From Phaseolus vulgaris (Eukaryota > Streptophyta > Magnoliopsida > Fabales > Fabaceae), in NCBI RefSeq assembly GCF_000499845.2, contig NC_023750.2, positions 9,445,845 to 9,509,844 on the forward strand: a DNA stretch of 64,000 nt, in the 5' to 3' direction. The translations under genes and the position numbers were made by a program. This document shows positions 46,380-57,716 of the stretch, piece after piece. Below the pieces are notes generated by a model that was not told where the DNA came from, ran no database searches, and saw only the letters and a list, made by a program, of their open reading frames with translations. How positions within the stretch are numbered: the stretch's first letter is position 1; each line of letters begins with the position of its first letter.

Positions 46380-46723
46380 TTCCTCTAGTTCTACTTCATC
46401 AAATGTGGAGGATAAGGAAGTTCAAAGAAAGTGAGCTCACAACTGTAAAAAATCAAATGCAAACTTTGCTTGCATATATTTCTTCCAAAAAAGATGTTCT
46501 GAAACATTTTGATGCAATGGAAGCTAATTTGGTACATGCATCCATCAATGAGGTATTAGTAGACATAAATCTTTATTAGTGTCTTCTTTTATTTTATAAT
46601 TATAAACATTGAAAATTCTTAACTTCAAATTATTATTATTTATTTCAGGCACCAGATGTTGGAAGTGATGCTCCATCATCTAATAGAGTAATAAGATCAA
46701 GTGCAGGAAACAAAACTGATTAA
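46380..46723 (+). pseudogene. CACTA (Ptta/En-Spm) transposase C-terminal fragment
   Basis: Exon end to 46552 (KESELTTVKNQMQTLLAYI ... ASINE), GT at 46553, AG at 46648, last exon 46649-46723 (APDVGSDAPSSNRVIRSS ... TD and TAA). A coiled segment followed by a short hydrophilic tail is what one sees at the end of plant En/Spm-type transposase accessory proteins. The assignment rests on this resemblance and on the CACTA-like sequence that follows, so it is tentative. Confidence 0.4.
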
Positions 46724-47254
46724 GGGTGAAGAAATATGTGTGTTTTAATTTTAAATTATGTATCAACTTTTGAACAATTATGTGTGTTTAATTTTCAATG
46801 CAATGAATGAAAGCTTATAACTTTATATAGTATTTCATTTTATTAGTATTTTATTTTATTATTATGAAAATATATTATGTTTAGTTTAATTATGCAAACC
46901 AAATTATAAAAAAGTAGTGGCTAAATTCCATTTATTTAGAATTAAAATTACGTCAACCGACGTATTAATTTTACAATTTTATTATAAAGCTGACAATTAA
47001 AAATGTCAAAGTATACCCTATATAGTAGTGTTGAAATCCTTTTTAATGAATTAAATTGTGACAGTTATGACTGACACTAATTACATATAAAAACCGCCAC
47101 TTTAAACAAAGTGTTAAAGTAGTGGGTGTTGCGGCGAGTAGTGTAAGACCACTAAATTAAACTTTGTGGCGGTCAGTTCTATGGCGGTTTGGGAAACCAC
47201 TACACGCGTATATTATGGCGTTCATAAACGTCAATTTATATGAAAATCACTGTC
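46724..47254. mobile_element. Probable CACTA subterminal sequence
   Basis: AT-rich, then 47088-47215 has ACCGCCACTTTAAACAAAGTG, GTGGCGGTC and TATGGCGGTTTGGG in both orientations and CCACTACACGCG. Such GGCGG/CCGCC inverted motifs are usual near ends of legume CACTA elements. No clean terminal repeat. Confidence 0.4.
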
Positions 47255-47365
47255 ATCATACTCAACTATTCCTTGTGGGTTCGATATCCGTCCTTAGGGA
47301 CAAATTATTACTTCTGACAACACGGTGCACTTTCCATAAAGTAGTTATCATCCATCTACGTGTAG
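47255..47365 (+). repeat. End of another Athila-type LTR
   Basis: TCCTTGTGGGTTCGATATCC ... CACGGTGCACTTTCC matches the end of the LTR at 46021-46097. Only the last 100 bp or so remain. The Athila gag at 55601, same strand, could belong to it, with the intervening DNA inserted later. Confidence 0.5.
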
Positions 47366-47604
47366 CATCCAGCGTAGGTCTTCACTCTTGGTCGGTTTAG
47401 GACTTAGCTCTAGCGTAAATCAGCTAACCTTTGGGACTTGATCGCCCCTCTTGGTTGGTATCAAATTTACGATTTCAACAACTCAATCGCCCTTTCGATC
47501 ATTCGTCCGGATAAGTCTGGTTTAGCCACGATCTTCATGATAGGATAGTCGGTCATCACAATGATTTGGTGATTTTGAAAATACATCCTGATCTTCGGGT
47601 GGTG
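47366..47604 (-). pseudogene. Tat RNase H fragment (left part of split Tat element)
   Basis: Minus strand reads IRMYFQNHQIIVMTDYPI, AKPDLSGRMIERAIELL and QPRGAIKSQRLADL, the connection/RNase H region that in Tat pol follows RT. The matching RT lies at 53335-54113 in the same orientation, so a SIRE-like element inserted between them. About 50 residues expected between the two parts are missing. Confidence 0.65.
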
Positions 47605-47609
47605 ATAAC

Positions 47610-48783
47610 TGTTGAACATAGGCTTTGATGTCTCCAAATTCAAGTGGATTGCTTGAAGACCCTACTGCTGGTTGTGTGTGTGTGTCTTGTGTAGTTTGAT
47701 TTTTTTAATCCACTCAAAGTTATGATCCAAGGCTATTTGATTCAAGTTCTTTTGAAAATAAATGTTTTCTAAAGAAAGTGAAAAATCAACCTGTTGAAAT
47801 TTCAATTCAACCGGTTGTTTTACACTTAGTTTATTTTGAAAAGGATTGAAAAAGCTTGAAATTAGTTGACCTTGCTGTCAAGCCAATTCAACTGATTGTT
47901 TCGTGTTTTCAATCGGTTGATTTTGTGAAAATCTTAACAAAATTTTGTTAAGTTGATTGAATTTGTTTTAATTGATTTAAAATTGGTTTGGCTCTTGCAA
48001 TAAATGCTTTTAACAACTGTTTGGAGTATAGATAAGTTGTTATGCGATCCTGGTTGTTGGTAATTCAAGATAACACTTTCAAAATAGGTTTTCCAAGATT
48101 GCTTCGAGCTTTGGATCTTTTTCTAAGAGTGGAATATGATTGCATTATATTCTTTTTACTTCAATCTGGGATTGTACCCAGTTGTACTCATTCCTTTCTC
48201 TCTTGGCTATTGTATTTATGTAAAGATTGGTGTTGTGCAGATTCAAAGGGTTGTTCTGAAATCTATGGTGTTGTGCCAAAGGTGATATATGTTCTTGAAG
48301 GGTTCAAGATCACCTCTTTGGTGTGTGTTGTGTAATCAAGGTGTTTGATTGCTTAGTAAATTCTTATAAGTTTCTGAGGACTGGATGTAGCTCTTAGTAA
48401 AGAATGAACCAATATAAACTCTCTGTGTTGATCTCTCTATCCTTACTCTCTTTTAAATATGTTTTTTCTTTGTTTTTAACAGTGCTGATAAAAACAACCG
48501 ATTGTTTCGCAAAAATAGCCGGTTGATTTTTTGGAATCACATTAAAAGCATAATTGAACTTGGCTGAACTAATTTCCACTTCATTGATTCCTCATTGGCT
48601 TTCAATCTATCTTCAACATTTGTGAAAATATTTCATAAGCAATTCACAGCATAATTGAACTTGGCTGAACTAATTTCCACTTCATTGATTCCTCATTGGC
48701 TTTCAATCTATCTTCAACATTTGTGAAAATATTTCATAAGCAATTCACTCTCCCTCTCTTGTATAAGGCTTGCTTTTCTAACA
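47610..48783 (+). repeat. 5' LTR of the SIRE-like element (1174 bp)
   Basis: TGTTGAACATAGGC ... TTTTCTAACA. Carries many AACCGGTTG/CAATCGGTTG inverted hexamer-like motifs and a 101-bp tandem duplication (48547-48647 and 48648-48748). Confidence 0.85.
48547..48748 (+). repeat. 101-bp perfect or near-perfect tandem duplication in the LTR
   Basis: AGCATAATTGAACTTGGCTG... repeats with a 101-bp period. I see no differences between the copies apart from the outer edges, so it is very recent. Confidence 0.93.
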
Positions 48784-48843
48784 ATTGGCATTAGGAGCTA
48801 AGTTCTTGAAAGTCATTAAGTTTTTTATCCTAAAATCCTTTTC

Positions 48844-50569
48844 ATGGCTGAAAAACTACCTTTTAGGGAGGGTGCTTCAATTAACATGCCACCTCTGTTT
48901 TGTGGTTTGAATTATCAGTTTGGGAAGGTAAGAAATAAGATCTTTGTGGAATCAATAGATAGAGGAATTTGGGATGCCACTGAAAATGGACCTTTTATTC
49001 CAAAAGCTGAAAAAGATAATGCTTCTATTGAAAAACCTTGGTCCTAATGGACTGAGTCTAAAAGAAAAAAAGGCTAAGTTTGATTGCATTGTTAAGAACA
49101 TCATAACATCTGCTATAAATTCTAATGAGTTTTTCAGGGTATCATAATGTATTTCAGAAAAAGAAATGTGGGATATTCTTGAAGTTACTCATGAAGGAAC
49201 CAATGATGTAAATAGAGCAGGAAAGCATGCTCTTATCCAGGAGTAAGAGATGTTCAGAATGCAAAAAGGGGAGACCATGTCTGATGTTCAAAAGAGGTTC
49301 ACTCATATTTTCAACCATCTCATCATCCTAGGAAAAACCTTTGAAAGGGAGGAACTCAATATCATGATCCTCAAGTGTTTAGGCAGATCTTAGTAGCCCA
49401 AAGTCACAACCATCTCTGAATCCAAAGATTTGACAACCTTGACAACAACTTCCTTGTTTAGAAAGCTTAGGGAACATGAATTGGAGATGAATAGGCTGAA
49501 TGATCAACAACATGAAGAGAAACATATAAGAAGCATTGCTTTGAAGGCTGCTGGTCACAAAAATTGTCAAGAATCAAGTGAGGATAGTGATGGACGAACT
49601 CTTAGTTTGCTGACTAGGAAATTCAGCAAATTCTTGAAGAAAAACAACAAGAATCAATCCTCCAACAAGTATAATAGCAAGAAACTCAATGATTTTAATG
49701 CTAACAATTATACCTACTTTGGGTGTGGTAAACAGGGCCATATAAAAGTTGATCCCAAACAATGAAAGCAAGCAGAAAGGACAAGGCAAGAAGTTTGAAA
49801 ATAATGGAAAATCTAAAAGAGCCTACATTGCTTGGCAAGAAAATGATGTTTCTTCCTCAAACTCATCATCCAATGCAGATGAAGAGGCAAATCTTTGTTT
49901 GATGGCTAAAGGAGAATCTGACACAAGCAGTATAAGTTCCAACACCTCAATCAATTTTGAAAATTAGAGTTAGCTTCTTGATGCATTCAAAGAAACTCAC
50001 GAAGAAGCTAATAGGCTGGCCCTTTTGAACAACCACTTGAAAATCATGAATAATTGGCTGGAAAATAGAGTCAAAGCATTGGAAGAAGAGCTGAATAATT
50101 CAAAAAATGGTTTTAAAAATCTGGAATTGATTTACAAAAATTCTTCTTGCAAATGTGACTCAAGTTTTTTGTGAAAATTGTGAATCTCTTCAAAGGAAAG
50201 TCAACTATCTTGTAAAAACTGTGGATAAACTTTCAAAAGGCCAATCAAACTTTGAAACAGTTATTGCGTCTCAACATTGTATTTTTGGCAAAGTTGGATT
50301 GGGTTTTAATCCACACAACAACAAGAGATCTATTTCAAATCCTTTTTCAAACATTTTTTAAAAACAACCAATTGAAAAGTCAAAATAACCGTTTGTTTCA
50401 TGCTTTTATTGTATAAAGAAGGGCCACTCTGTTAGATTTTGCAGAGTTAGAAAATTTTCTGTTCCCAAGGGTGCTTTGAAATGGGTCCCTAAGAATTCTA
50501 AGGATCCTAATTCATCTATTAATGCTCATGGACCCACATTTGCAAGGGGACCAAATCTTGCATCTTGAT
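48844..50569 (+). pseudogene. Gag of the SIRE-like element
   Basis: Same order as the minus-strand copy: MAEKLPFREGASINMPPLF, IFVESIDRGIWDATENG, KEMWDILEVTHEGTND, KPKVTTISES-type motif, LRKLREHELEMNRLND, knuckle 1 FGCGKQGHIKVDPK (degenerate), acidic Ser-rich region (AYIAWQENDVSSS), coiled coil, Cys cluster, knuckle 2 CFYCIKKGHSVRFC, ending GPNLAS and TGA. About ten stops and frameshifts. Stops at 49045-49047, 49971-49973 and 50386-50388 fall where the minus-strand copy has Gln (CAA). Confidence 0.8.
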
Positions 50570-51420
50570 TTTGTTTCTTGTAGGGTTCTTTGATGGAAAA
50601 TCAACATATGTGGCACCCTTCGAAGTAAAGAATCATATTGGTATGAAGGATGAAGCCTCAAGAGAAGTGATTTGATATGAAATCTTAGGGAGCAATTCTT
50701 GAAAGTCAAGTCCCATCCTTGATCCATGTACTGTGGCTGTTTTAAGAGAAAAGTCCTCAAAAGCTAAGAACTGTTGTATTCTTACTTTTTAATTTGTATT
50801 TTTGGTTCTCCTTGATTAAAGAAAATCTTAATTGATTCGTTCTCTTGAGTAAATCTATTGTGAAAAATCTCTATGCAAAGGCTTATGTGATCAACACTAT
50901 GTTGTTTCATCTCAGTCAAATTTTCTTGGTTTTTGAAAACTCTTAATTGATGTCATAGAAAAACAACCGATTGTTTTAGCTTTGGAAACTTTGTATTAAA
51001 GTTGTTTTAAAAATTTGTGCATTGTTACAGCTTTTGATTTTCATTCAATGCTGTTACGGGTCAAAATTACATTTATTATGGCTTTAAATACAACCTGATT
51101 AGGAGTTATTTTGGTCATAATGAAATATATTCCACAATATCTTGGGAACTTACGAACTTTTATGAATGGTCAAATATGGACTATGTTGTGTCTGGCTAAT
51201 CTATTTGGGGGCTGACGTATGGCTATATTCCCTCTGAACAAATTTTTTTTTCTTCTGGAAAACAACCCACTAAAAACTAATATTGTTGACTGCTTTTACA
51301 GCTTATATACATGTGCTTGTTTAGTTGTTTTTCTTCACATAATCAACCCATTATTTTTTCCTTTGTTTGCATCTTAAAGCTATTGTGCTCTCTTCTTTTC
51401 TAAAATTTCATCCTTGCCTC
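50570..51420 (+). other. Non-coding interval of the SIRE-like element
   Basis: Lies where pol would be. I see no protease, RT or integrase motif in any frame. AACAACCGATTGTTT-type motifs like those in the LTR occur near 50960. Confidence 0.6.
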
Positions 51421-52593
51421 ATGGATTCAACACCTCCTTCTTCCAAAAGGATAAAGACTCGTGGAGTAAAAAGGGGTAAACTGGTTTGCAGGGGAGGATG
51501 ATAAGATTGAAAAGTTCCTACATGAAACTAGTAGGAAATCCATCAATAATCCAAAGCTCATATCCTTCAACTGGATGAAAGAGCAGGACCTCATTCAAGT
51601 GAGGGATGTTTTGAATGAGCAGCTGCTGAAAAGGTTTATGGAGATGTCAGGAAACATTTATTCTGATTTAGTGAAGGTTTTCTATACATTCAAGTGGTTG
51701 GTGATAATCTTTGCTCACACGTGAAGGGGATTGACATGAAGATAACTCCTAAAGTATGGTCTGATGTAGTTGGGATGAAATGTGTTGGGTTAAGGATAAA
51801 TAAAGGAAACATTGCGGTTGTTGAAGAGTTCAACAAGATGCAATACTATAGAAGTTGCCTAAAAAATCCTCAATCCAAAGTGAGGAATTTTTCTATGGGA
51901 GGCATAAAACTAAATGAAAGAATTATTGCTTTCATTGTATCTTGGATGTTGACTCCAAGAGGAAGCAACCATTCTGTTTTGACTGAGGAAGATCTTGTCC
52001 TTTTTATCTAATGCATGATGAACAAGTTCAAGATTAAATGGATCCACATTATCAAGGAGCACATGCAATAATCCATGAGGTTAAGTGATTATCACTATCC
52101 ATATTTTATCCTTATCTCTAAATTTTTGCATTATTTTGAAGTTGATCTTGAGGAGGAACTGTCTGAAGTGGTGAAGTCATCACATGAGGTGAATAATGGT
52201 TCTCTCTCCAAGATGGGATTTACCAAAATTGGAGGCAAATGGGTCAGCAAGGATGGTGACCAAGCTGGTTCCTCAAGTGGATTTCATGTTGCAAATGATG
52301 AAGAAGAGCTTGCTGCTGTTGCTGAAGATGATGGTGATGATGGACGTCAAGTTGAGCAAGGCAATGTCCATCTTGATGATGCTTATGATGTTGGTCCAAG
52401 TGCTGGAAACAAGGGTGAATACATCACTTATATCTCACCCTTTTAGAGATTGATGTTAAGTAGGATGGACAACTTTGCAGATGACCAAAGAAGCCATCAG
52501 AAGTTCTGTACGGAAAGGTTCTAGAACCTTGATGAATAGATTGAGGTTGTTCAGAATCAACTCTTTTAGCTTCAATATGGGAAAGAGGATTGA
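51421..52593 (+). pseudogene. Putative plant transposon protein ORF of the SIRE-like element
   Basis: Starts ATG 51421 (MDSTPPSSKRIKTRGVKRGK), then with frameshifts near 51490 and 51690 continues FLHETSRKSINNPKLISF, DVLNEQLLKRFMEMSGNIYS, DLVKVFYT, VGDNLCSHVKGIDMKITPKV, WMLTPRGSNHSVLTEEDLVL, SMRLSDYHYPYFILISKFL and SLSKMGFTKIGGKWVSKDGD. After an acidic region, a C-terminal coiled stretch (MDNFADDQRSHQKFC ... LQYGKED, to 52593) has three stops. Proteins with this core are common in legume genomes under the name putative plant transposon protein; the function is unknown. Its position before the 3' LTR recalls the env-like third ORF of SIRE elements, but I see no signal peptide or membrane segment. 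Confidence 0.65.
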
Positions 52594-52974
52594 AGAATTT
52601 TAATGCTTTATTTCTTATCCTGTTTTTGCATGTTCAACAATTACTTTTAATTATGTTTTTATCACTTGTCTTAATCTATTTGTGAAGACAAATAGGGGGA
52701 ATGATGTGGTTTTTAGTTTTGTATTGTTGTTGTTACATTTATTGTGTTGTTGTTGAATGCTCTAATATGAACCTAACTCACTTTGGTTTTCACACTGATT
52801 TTACTAGTTTTCATGCTAGAAACCTATAGATGAAAATTGGTTCTTGGGTAATCTTAAAACCTGGATTATTCTGTTATCTTGTACATGCACAATTTTTGTT
52901 TTGCAAGTGCTTTCAAATTCAAAAAGGACAACACAAGCAAACCAGGGATTTGTTTTCATCAAATAGGGGGAGAT
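52594..52974 (+). other. 3' non-coding region and polypurine tract
   Basis: T-rich sequence with two AAATAGGGGGA-like tracts (52691-52700 and 52961-52973), the second directly before the 3' LTR. Confidence 0.6.
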
Positions 52975-53334
52975 TGTTGAACATAGGCTTTGATGTCTCC
53001 AAATCCAAGTGGATTGTCTGAAGACCCTGTTGTTGGTTGTGTGTGTGTTTTGTGTAGTTTGAATTTGTTAATCCACTCAAAGTTATGATCCAAGGCTGTT
53101 TGATTCACGTTCTTTTGAAATATAAATGTTTTCTAAAGAAAGTGGAAAATTAACCTGCTGAAATTTCTACTCAACCGGTTGTTTTACACTTAGAGTATTT
53201 TGAAAAGGATTTGAAAAAGCTTGAAATTGGTTGACCTTGCTGTCAAGCCAATTCAACCGATTGCTTCGTGTTTTCAATCGGTTGATTTTGTGAAAATTGT
53301 AACAAAATTCTGTTAAGTTGGTTGAATCTGTTTA
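52975..53334 (+). repeat. 3' LTR of the SIRE-like element, truncated
   Basis: Matches the first 360 bases of 47610-48783 with a few differences and stops within GTTGAATCTGTTT, where Tat sequence begins. Confidence 0.85.
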
Positions 53335-55340
53335 TAGGTCGTTCAGTATCCAGTTTTTGTATAACCGGTGGTGTTGCGTGGAACCATTTTAAGCGAAGGA
53401 AAAATTCTTCACACTCAGGGATCCAATTGAACTTTGTTGCTTTCCTTAATAGTTGGAAGATTGGTTTTGTTTTTTCTGCCAACTTAGGCACAAATCTTGA
53501 CAGGGCCTTCAACCGACCAATAAGCTTCTGAAGGTCCTTAGTATTTTCAGGGCTTCACATTTTAGTGATTCCCCTACATTTTTATGGGTTTGCTTCAAAG
53601 CCACGATGAGTAAGCATAATCCCAATAATATACCTCCTTAAACCCCGAACGCGCACTTGTTGGGGTTTAGCCACATGTTGCACTCTCGTAACGCCTTAAA
53701 GACTTTTTTAAGGTCTTCTATGTGTCATCCGCACGAATCAAATTTCACGATAAATTCGTCAACATAAACTTCGACATTTTGATCGAACATTCCCTTGAAA
53801 TTTGATCCATGAGTCTTTTGTAGGTGGCTCCGGCATTTTTCAAGCCAAATGGCAGTACCTCATAGTAGAAGTTATCGTAATCGGTCATGAGTACATTCTT
53901 CTCTTTGTTTCTTGGATGTCTTCGAATTTTGTTGTATACAGAATAAATATCTAAGAAACTTAGGATATGATGACCAGTTGCACCATCAACCAGACGATCT
54001 ATGCTTGGCCAAGGATAAGCATCATTCAGACAAGCTTTATGGAGGTTGGTGTAGTCTGTGCACATCCTCCATTTGCCATTGGATTTTTTCACCATGACAA
54101 CGTTAGTCAACAATGTGGTGTATTATGCCTTTTTAATGAACCTGGCTATCACGAGCTTGTAAGTCTCATTCCTTGCAACATTGCACTTCTCTTCATCCAT
54201 CTTTCTTTTCTTTTGGGCGACCGGTCGTGCCTCCTTATACAGTGATAAATGTTTTGTTATGATGTCCAGACCTACCCCCAACATATCGGAGGCGGTCTAG
54301 GAAAATAAATCAGCATTTTTTATAAGTTCTTGACTTACCATGGTGTTGTCGGCAACTGTTAATGATGTTCTCATGCGGGTAGAATGCTCGGCATCCTATA
54401 AAGGTATAGGGCGTAAGTCCTCGCAGGGCTCAATACGGGCATCATTCATTCTGGGGTCTAGGTCCACATGGAAGACCATGTGTTCCTTCTTGGGAGGCCT
54501 AGGTTCTTGAGACCGCTCTCTTCTCCGTCCTCGTGATCTTCCGGAATGTTCCCTTCTACGGTCTTAGGAACGTCCCCTTGGTGACTCACTATTGTGGGGT
54601 TTGTTGGTATGTTCAACCTTTAAGTTGGCGACATAGCATTCCCATGCGACCTTCTGGTCCACGTGCATTGTAACTATGTCACCAGATAGCAAGGTGTGAG
54701 TTGATACTCTTACTCGAAGAAGGTTTATAGATGACCGCCCGAGTAAAATTTTGTATGAAGTGTTGACATCGACTATTAGATATCTTATCTTGATAGTTCG
54801 ACGAAGGTGTTTGTCTTCACCGAAGGTGGTATACAAGTCAATATACCCTCGAGTGTCCATTCGTTCTCCAGAAAAACAAACTATCTGGTCATCATACGGT
54901 TGGATTTCGAATTTTAGGATCCTCATCTTCTTAAATGTTTTCTAGTAAAAAATGTCGACCATACTCCCTTGATCTACTACTGTCTTCATGATGGCAAACT
55001 CATCTAATTCTACAGTGATGACCATAAGGTCATCTTGGGCTGGGTCTATCGCTCTGAAATCATCATTTATGAAGAGTATTGGTTGTATCCTTGATTGGGC
55101 TATGGCAGAGGTGAATTCATCGACCGAATTGCCCCAAACGTGTTTCTTCCGAGCAGAGCTCGAACATCCTGCACATGCAAATCCACTAGCGATTATGTTG
55201 ACTACCTCTCTCCCACTTTTGCATGAAAGCTTATCCCTTCTCGGAGTCTCACTCCTTCCTTGTTGTTTCTTTGGTCGTTGGTCATCATCGTTATGACGCC
55301 AAGGATAATGTTCCCTTCGTTCATCTCTTCTAGGATATTT
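53335..55340 (-). pseudogene. Tat gag end, protease and reverse transcriptase (right part of split element)
   Basis: Minus strand, in order: basic linker, RRDKLSCKSGREVV and ARKKHVWGN (end of gag), protease VVDQGSMVDIFY* and TSYKILLGRSSINLL (55000-54564). A gap follows, then RT: LTNVVMVKKSNGKWRMC, CTDYTNLHKACLNDAYPWPS, LSFLDIYSVYNKIRRHP, DNFYYEVLPFGLKNAGATYK and VYVDEFIV (53745-54113 and just beyond). The connection region follows with MKALSRFVPKLAEKTKPIF to LDTERPI (53512-53335). The RT active site YVDD is YVDE here, so the enzyme would be dead even without the stops. The interval 54113-54560 is probably the pol linker. Confidence 0.85.
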
Positions 55341-55600
55341 TTCCCTCTCAGGGGATCTATGAGAATCTATTTTAAAAAAAATTGTTACTACTAGAGAATC
55401 CTTGTGCTAACTTTTAAATAGTTTTCTTATATGATATTGAGAGGTCAAATTCCCAAAGACCGATTATTATTTGAAGCAGAGATTGAAAGGGTAGCTAAAA
55501 GAAACAAAAAGACAAAGACAAAAGAGAGGCAAAGAGACACTAGGGAGGAATCATCAACCACTTTTCTTTTCCCACTAATATTTTTCAGGAGGAAAGCAAC
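55341..55600 (+). other. Leader before the Athila-type gag
   Basis: Short interval with GACAAAGACAAAAGAGAGGC and CACTAATATTTTTCAG before the gag ATG; no LTR or primer site identified. Confidence 0.4.
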
Positions 55601-56765
55601 ATGGCAGAAGAGCAAGCACCACCTCCTAAGAGGACACTAGGACATTATGTCATGTATCCAGGGCCAAGGCATTTTCCTAGTATTGCAATACCTGCTACCG
55701 CCAAGGCCTTGGAAATAAAACCCGTTTTTCTCACTCTCATCAGTACTTATCAATTTACAACAATGGATCGGGAGGATCCATATACACATTTGGATACATT
55801 TTATGAGTTGGTGGGAACAATGGGTTTTCAATCAGCTGATATATGCGTTTGTTTCCTTTTTCATTGGCAGGAAAGGCTAAGGGATGACTCAAATCACTTC
55901 CAAATCAGAACCTCACTAGCTGGAAGGATGTAGAGGAAAAATTTGTGTAAAGATATTTTTCAATCTTTCGCTACATCAAAGTAAAGTCTGAAATCTCTAT
56001 GTTGAAACAAGGAGCAGATGAATCTTTTTGTGAGGCATGAGAGAGATTCAAAATGATCCTTAGAAAAGGCCCAAATCATAGGTTTGAAGATATTGCTCAA
56101 CTGAGCATATTTCTTATTGGTCTTAGATCTGATACAAAGATGCTGCAATTAGTGGCACAATGATGGCTCTTGATGTAGAACAACCGACAAGGATTATTGA
56201 TACATTGACATCAACTGATTATCAAGTCCAACATGATAGACAAGGTATTCAGAAGAAATGGTTGTTAGAGTTGACTTCAGATGCACTCTTGGCTCAGAAT
56301 AAAATTCTGACACAACAGATTGATACATTAACCGCACAAATGGCTAAGTGGCCTCAACAAATACAAGCCATGCAATTATCTCAGAGCCAAAGTCAATCAA
56401 TCAAGTGTGATTTTTGTGGAGGTGGTCATCCCATTGGTCATTGTTTCTATCAAAACAACTCATTTGAAGCAAAAGTAAATTACATGGGTGATGAGGGAAG
56501 GAAAGGTTGTTTCTCCAATAACAATAATTATTCTCAAGGTTGGAGAAACAATCAAAATCAAAATTTTGGGGGAAATCAAGATAGTGGTCCATCCAGTAAT
56601 CAAGATCCTTTCCAACAACAACAATAACAACCCCTATATCCTTCAGTTAACAAATTGGAAGATACTTTGGAGAAATTCATGAAAGCTACTATGGCCAGTC
56701 ACGAGAATAATATGGCGACAGTCATAAATATAGAAATGCATATGCTAATGTTACTAGAGTAACCA
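55601..56765 (+). pseudogene. Athila-type Ty3/Gypsy gag
   Basis: MAEEQAPPPKRTLGHYVMYP, then IEFxP-like ALEIKPVFLTLIS, EDPYTHLDTFYELVGTM and (with frame changes) LFPFSL-like FLFHWQERLR, SLPxxxxxSWKDVEEKF, FCEAWERFKMIL, FLIGLRSDTKM. An open part from 56160 follows: ATRIIDTLTSTDYQVQHDRQ, LAQNKILTQQIDTLTAQMAK, a CX2C...HX3H-type cluster CDFCGGGHPIGHC, and a Gln/Asn-rich tail (GWRNNQNQNFGGNQ). This is the normal order for an Athila gag. It has at least four stops or frameshifts. Protease onward is missing. Confidence 0.75.
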
Positions 56766-56769
56766 TCTG

Positions 56770-57716
56770 GAACAGTTATGTTTTTCAGAGTTTTGAGAAA
56801 TGTATCTTTATTTGCATTTTTCAGTGTATATGTAGTAGAGAGATATCTACCATTTTCATCAGACTAAAGATCAAGTCTAATACCCCAAAGTTGTAAATCA
56901 TTTTAGATTGTCTTTACATTTATTTAAACTATCATTCAACAATGTAAACACCACACTATCCCATACTTTTTTTCAATGTGCATAACATCCAAATTGTGGG
57001 ACAATAAGTTTTCTACCCAATAAGAAAGTTCAAAAAAATATACTCTTTTCTTTTCGTCATTGTTGAGTGTCTAACTTTGCATGATTAACTCTGTGCTATC
57101 TTTTTGCTCACTCTTCAAGTATTGGTTCTTTTCGAAATTCAACGTTAAGATTTTGAACTTGTTGTAAGACATATTTTTTATTATAAAAAAATAAAATTAT
57201 ATTAAAATGGCAGAGTTTAGTTTGAGATGATTTTACAAAAAATAAAAATAGTTGACACTATTTATCCATAAATCCTAAAAACGACGCCATTTTAGTAAAA
57301 AAAAATAAAAAGTGGCCATGCTACTAAAAACCCTCATTGTTATTGCAGCAGAAGAAACAAAAATGAAAATTTTGGTCAATTGCGGTCTCATCTGCATCAC
57401 ATGATAATCTCTAAACGAAGATTTCTAAGTTCTGACAGCTTCAACACGTTGTGATACGAAATTTATGGCAGAGAAATTTCAATCCCATTTCCATCACGGC
57501 GATAAGACCCTGTTGTTTTTTCTCAACCACTCACCACAAATGGTAATAACGGTTTTTCTTGTTCTATGATTTATATCGTATCACACTCACTTGTATGTTA
57601 TTTGGCCCTTACTCATACGTTTCTTTCTTGACCTTTTCCACTTGCTTTGAACCTAGCTATAATAAGTATATGCTTGGCTTAGATCTTTTGGCAACAAAAA
57701 TCTTCCACTTGTGCCA
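56770..57716. other. 5' flank of the lectin receptor kinase gene
   Basis: AT-rich; no gene. The last 200 bases should hold the promoter and 5' UTR. A TATAATAAG-type sequence lies near 57658, only about 55 bases before the ATG, and is not a convincing TATA box. Confidence 0.45.

Larger units (their letters stand above)
47610..53334 (+). mobile_element. SIRE-like retrotransposon with gag and plant-transposon ORF but no pol
   Basis: 5' LTR 47610-48783, degenerate primer site ATTGGCATTAGGAGC, gag 48844-50569, second ORF 51421-52593, polypurine tract AAATAGGGGGAGA (52961-52973) and 3' LTR from 52975, cut at about 53334 of an expected length near 1.1 kb. No protease, RT, RNase H or integrase is present in about 4.2 kb of internal sequence. 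It sits inside a Tat element (47366-47604 and 53335-55340). The lost 3' LTR part and about 150 bp of Tat suggest a later deletion over the right border, so the target duplication cannot be tested. Confidence 0.78.
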
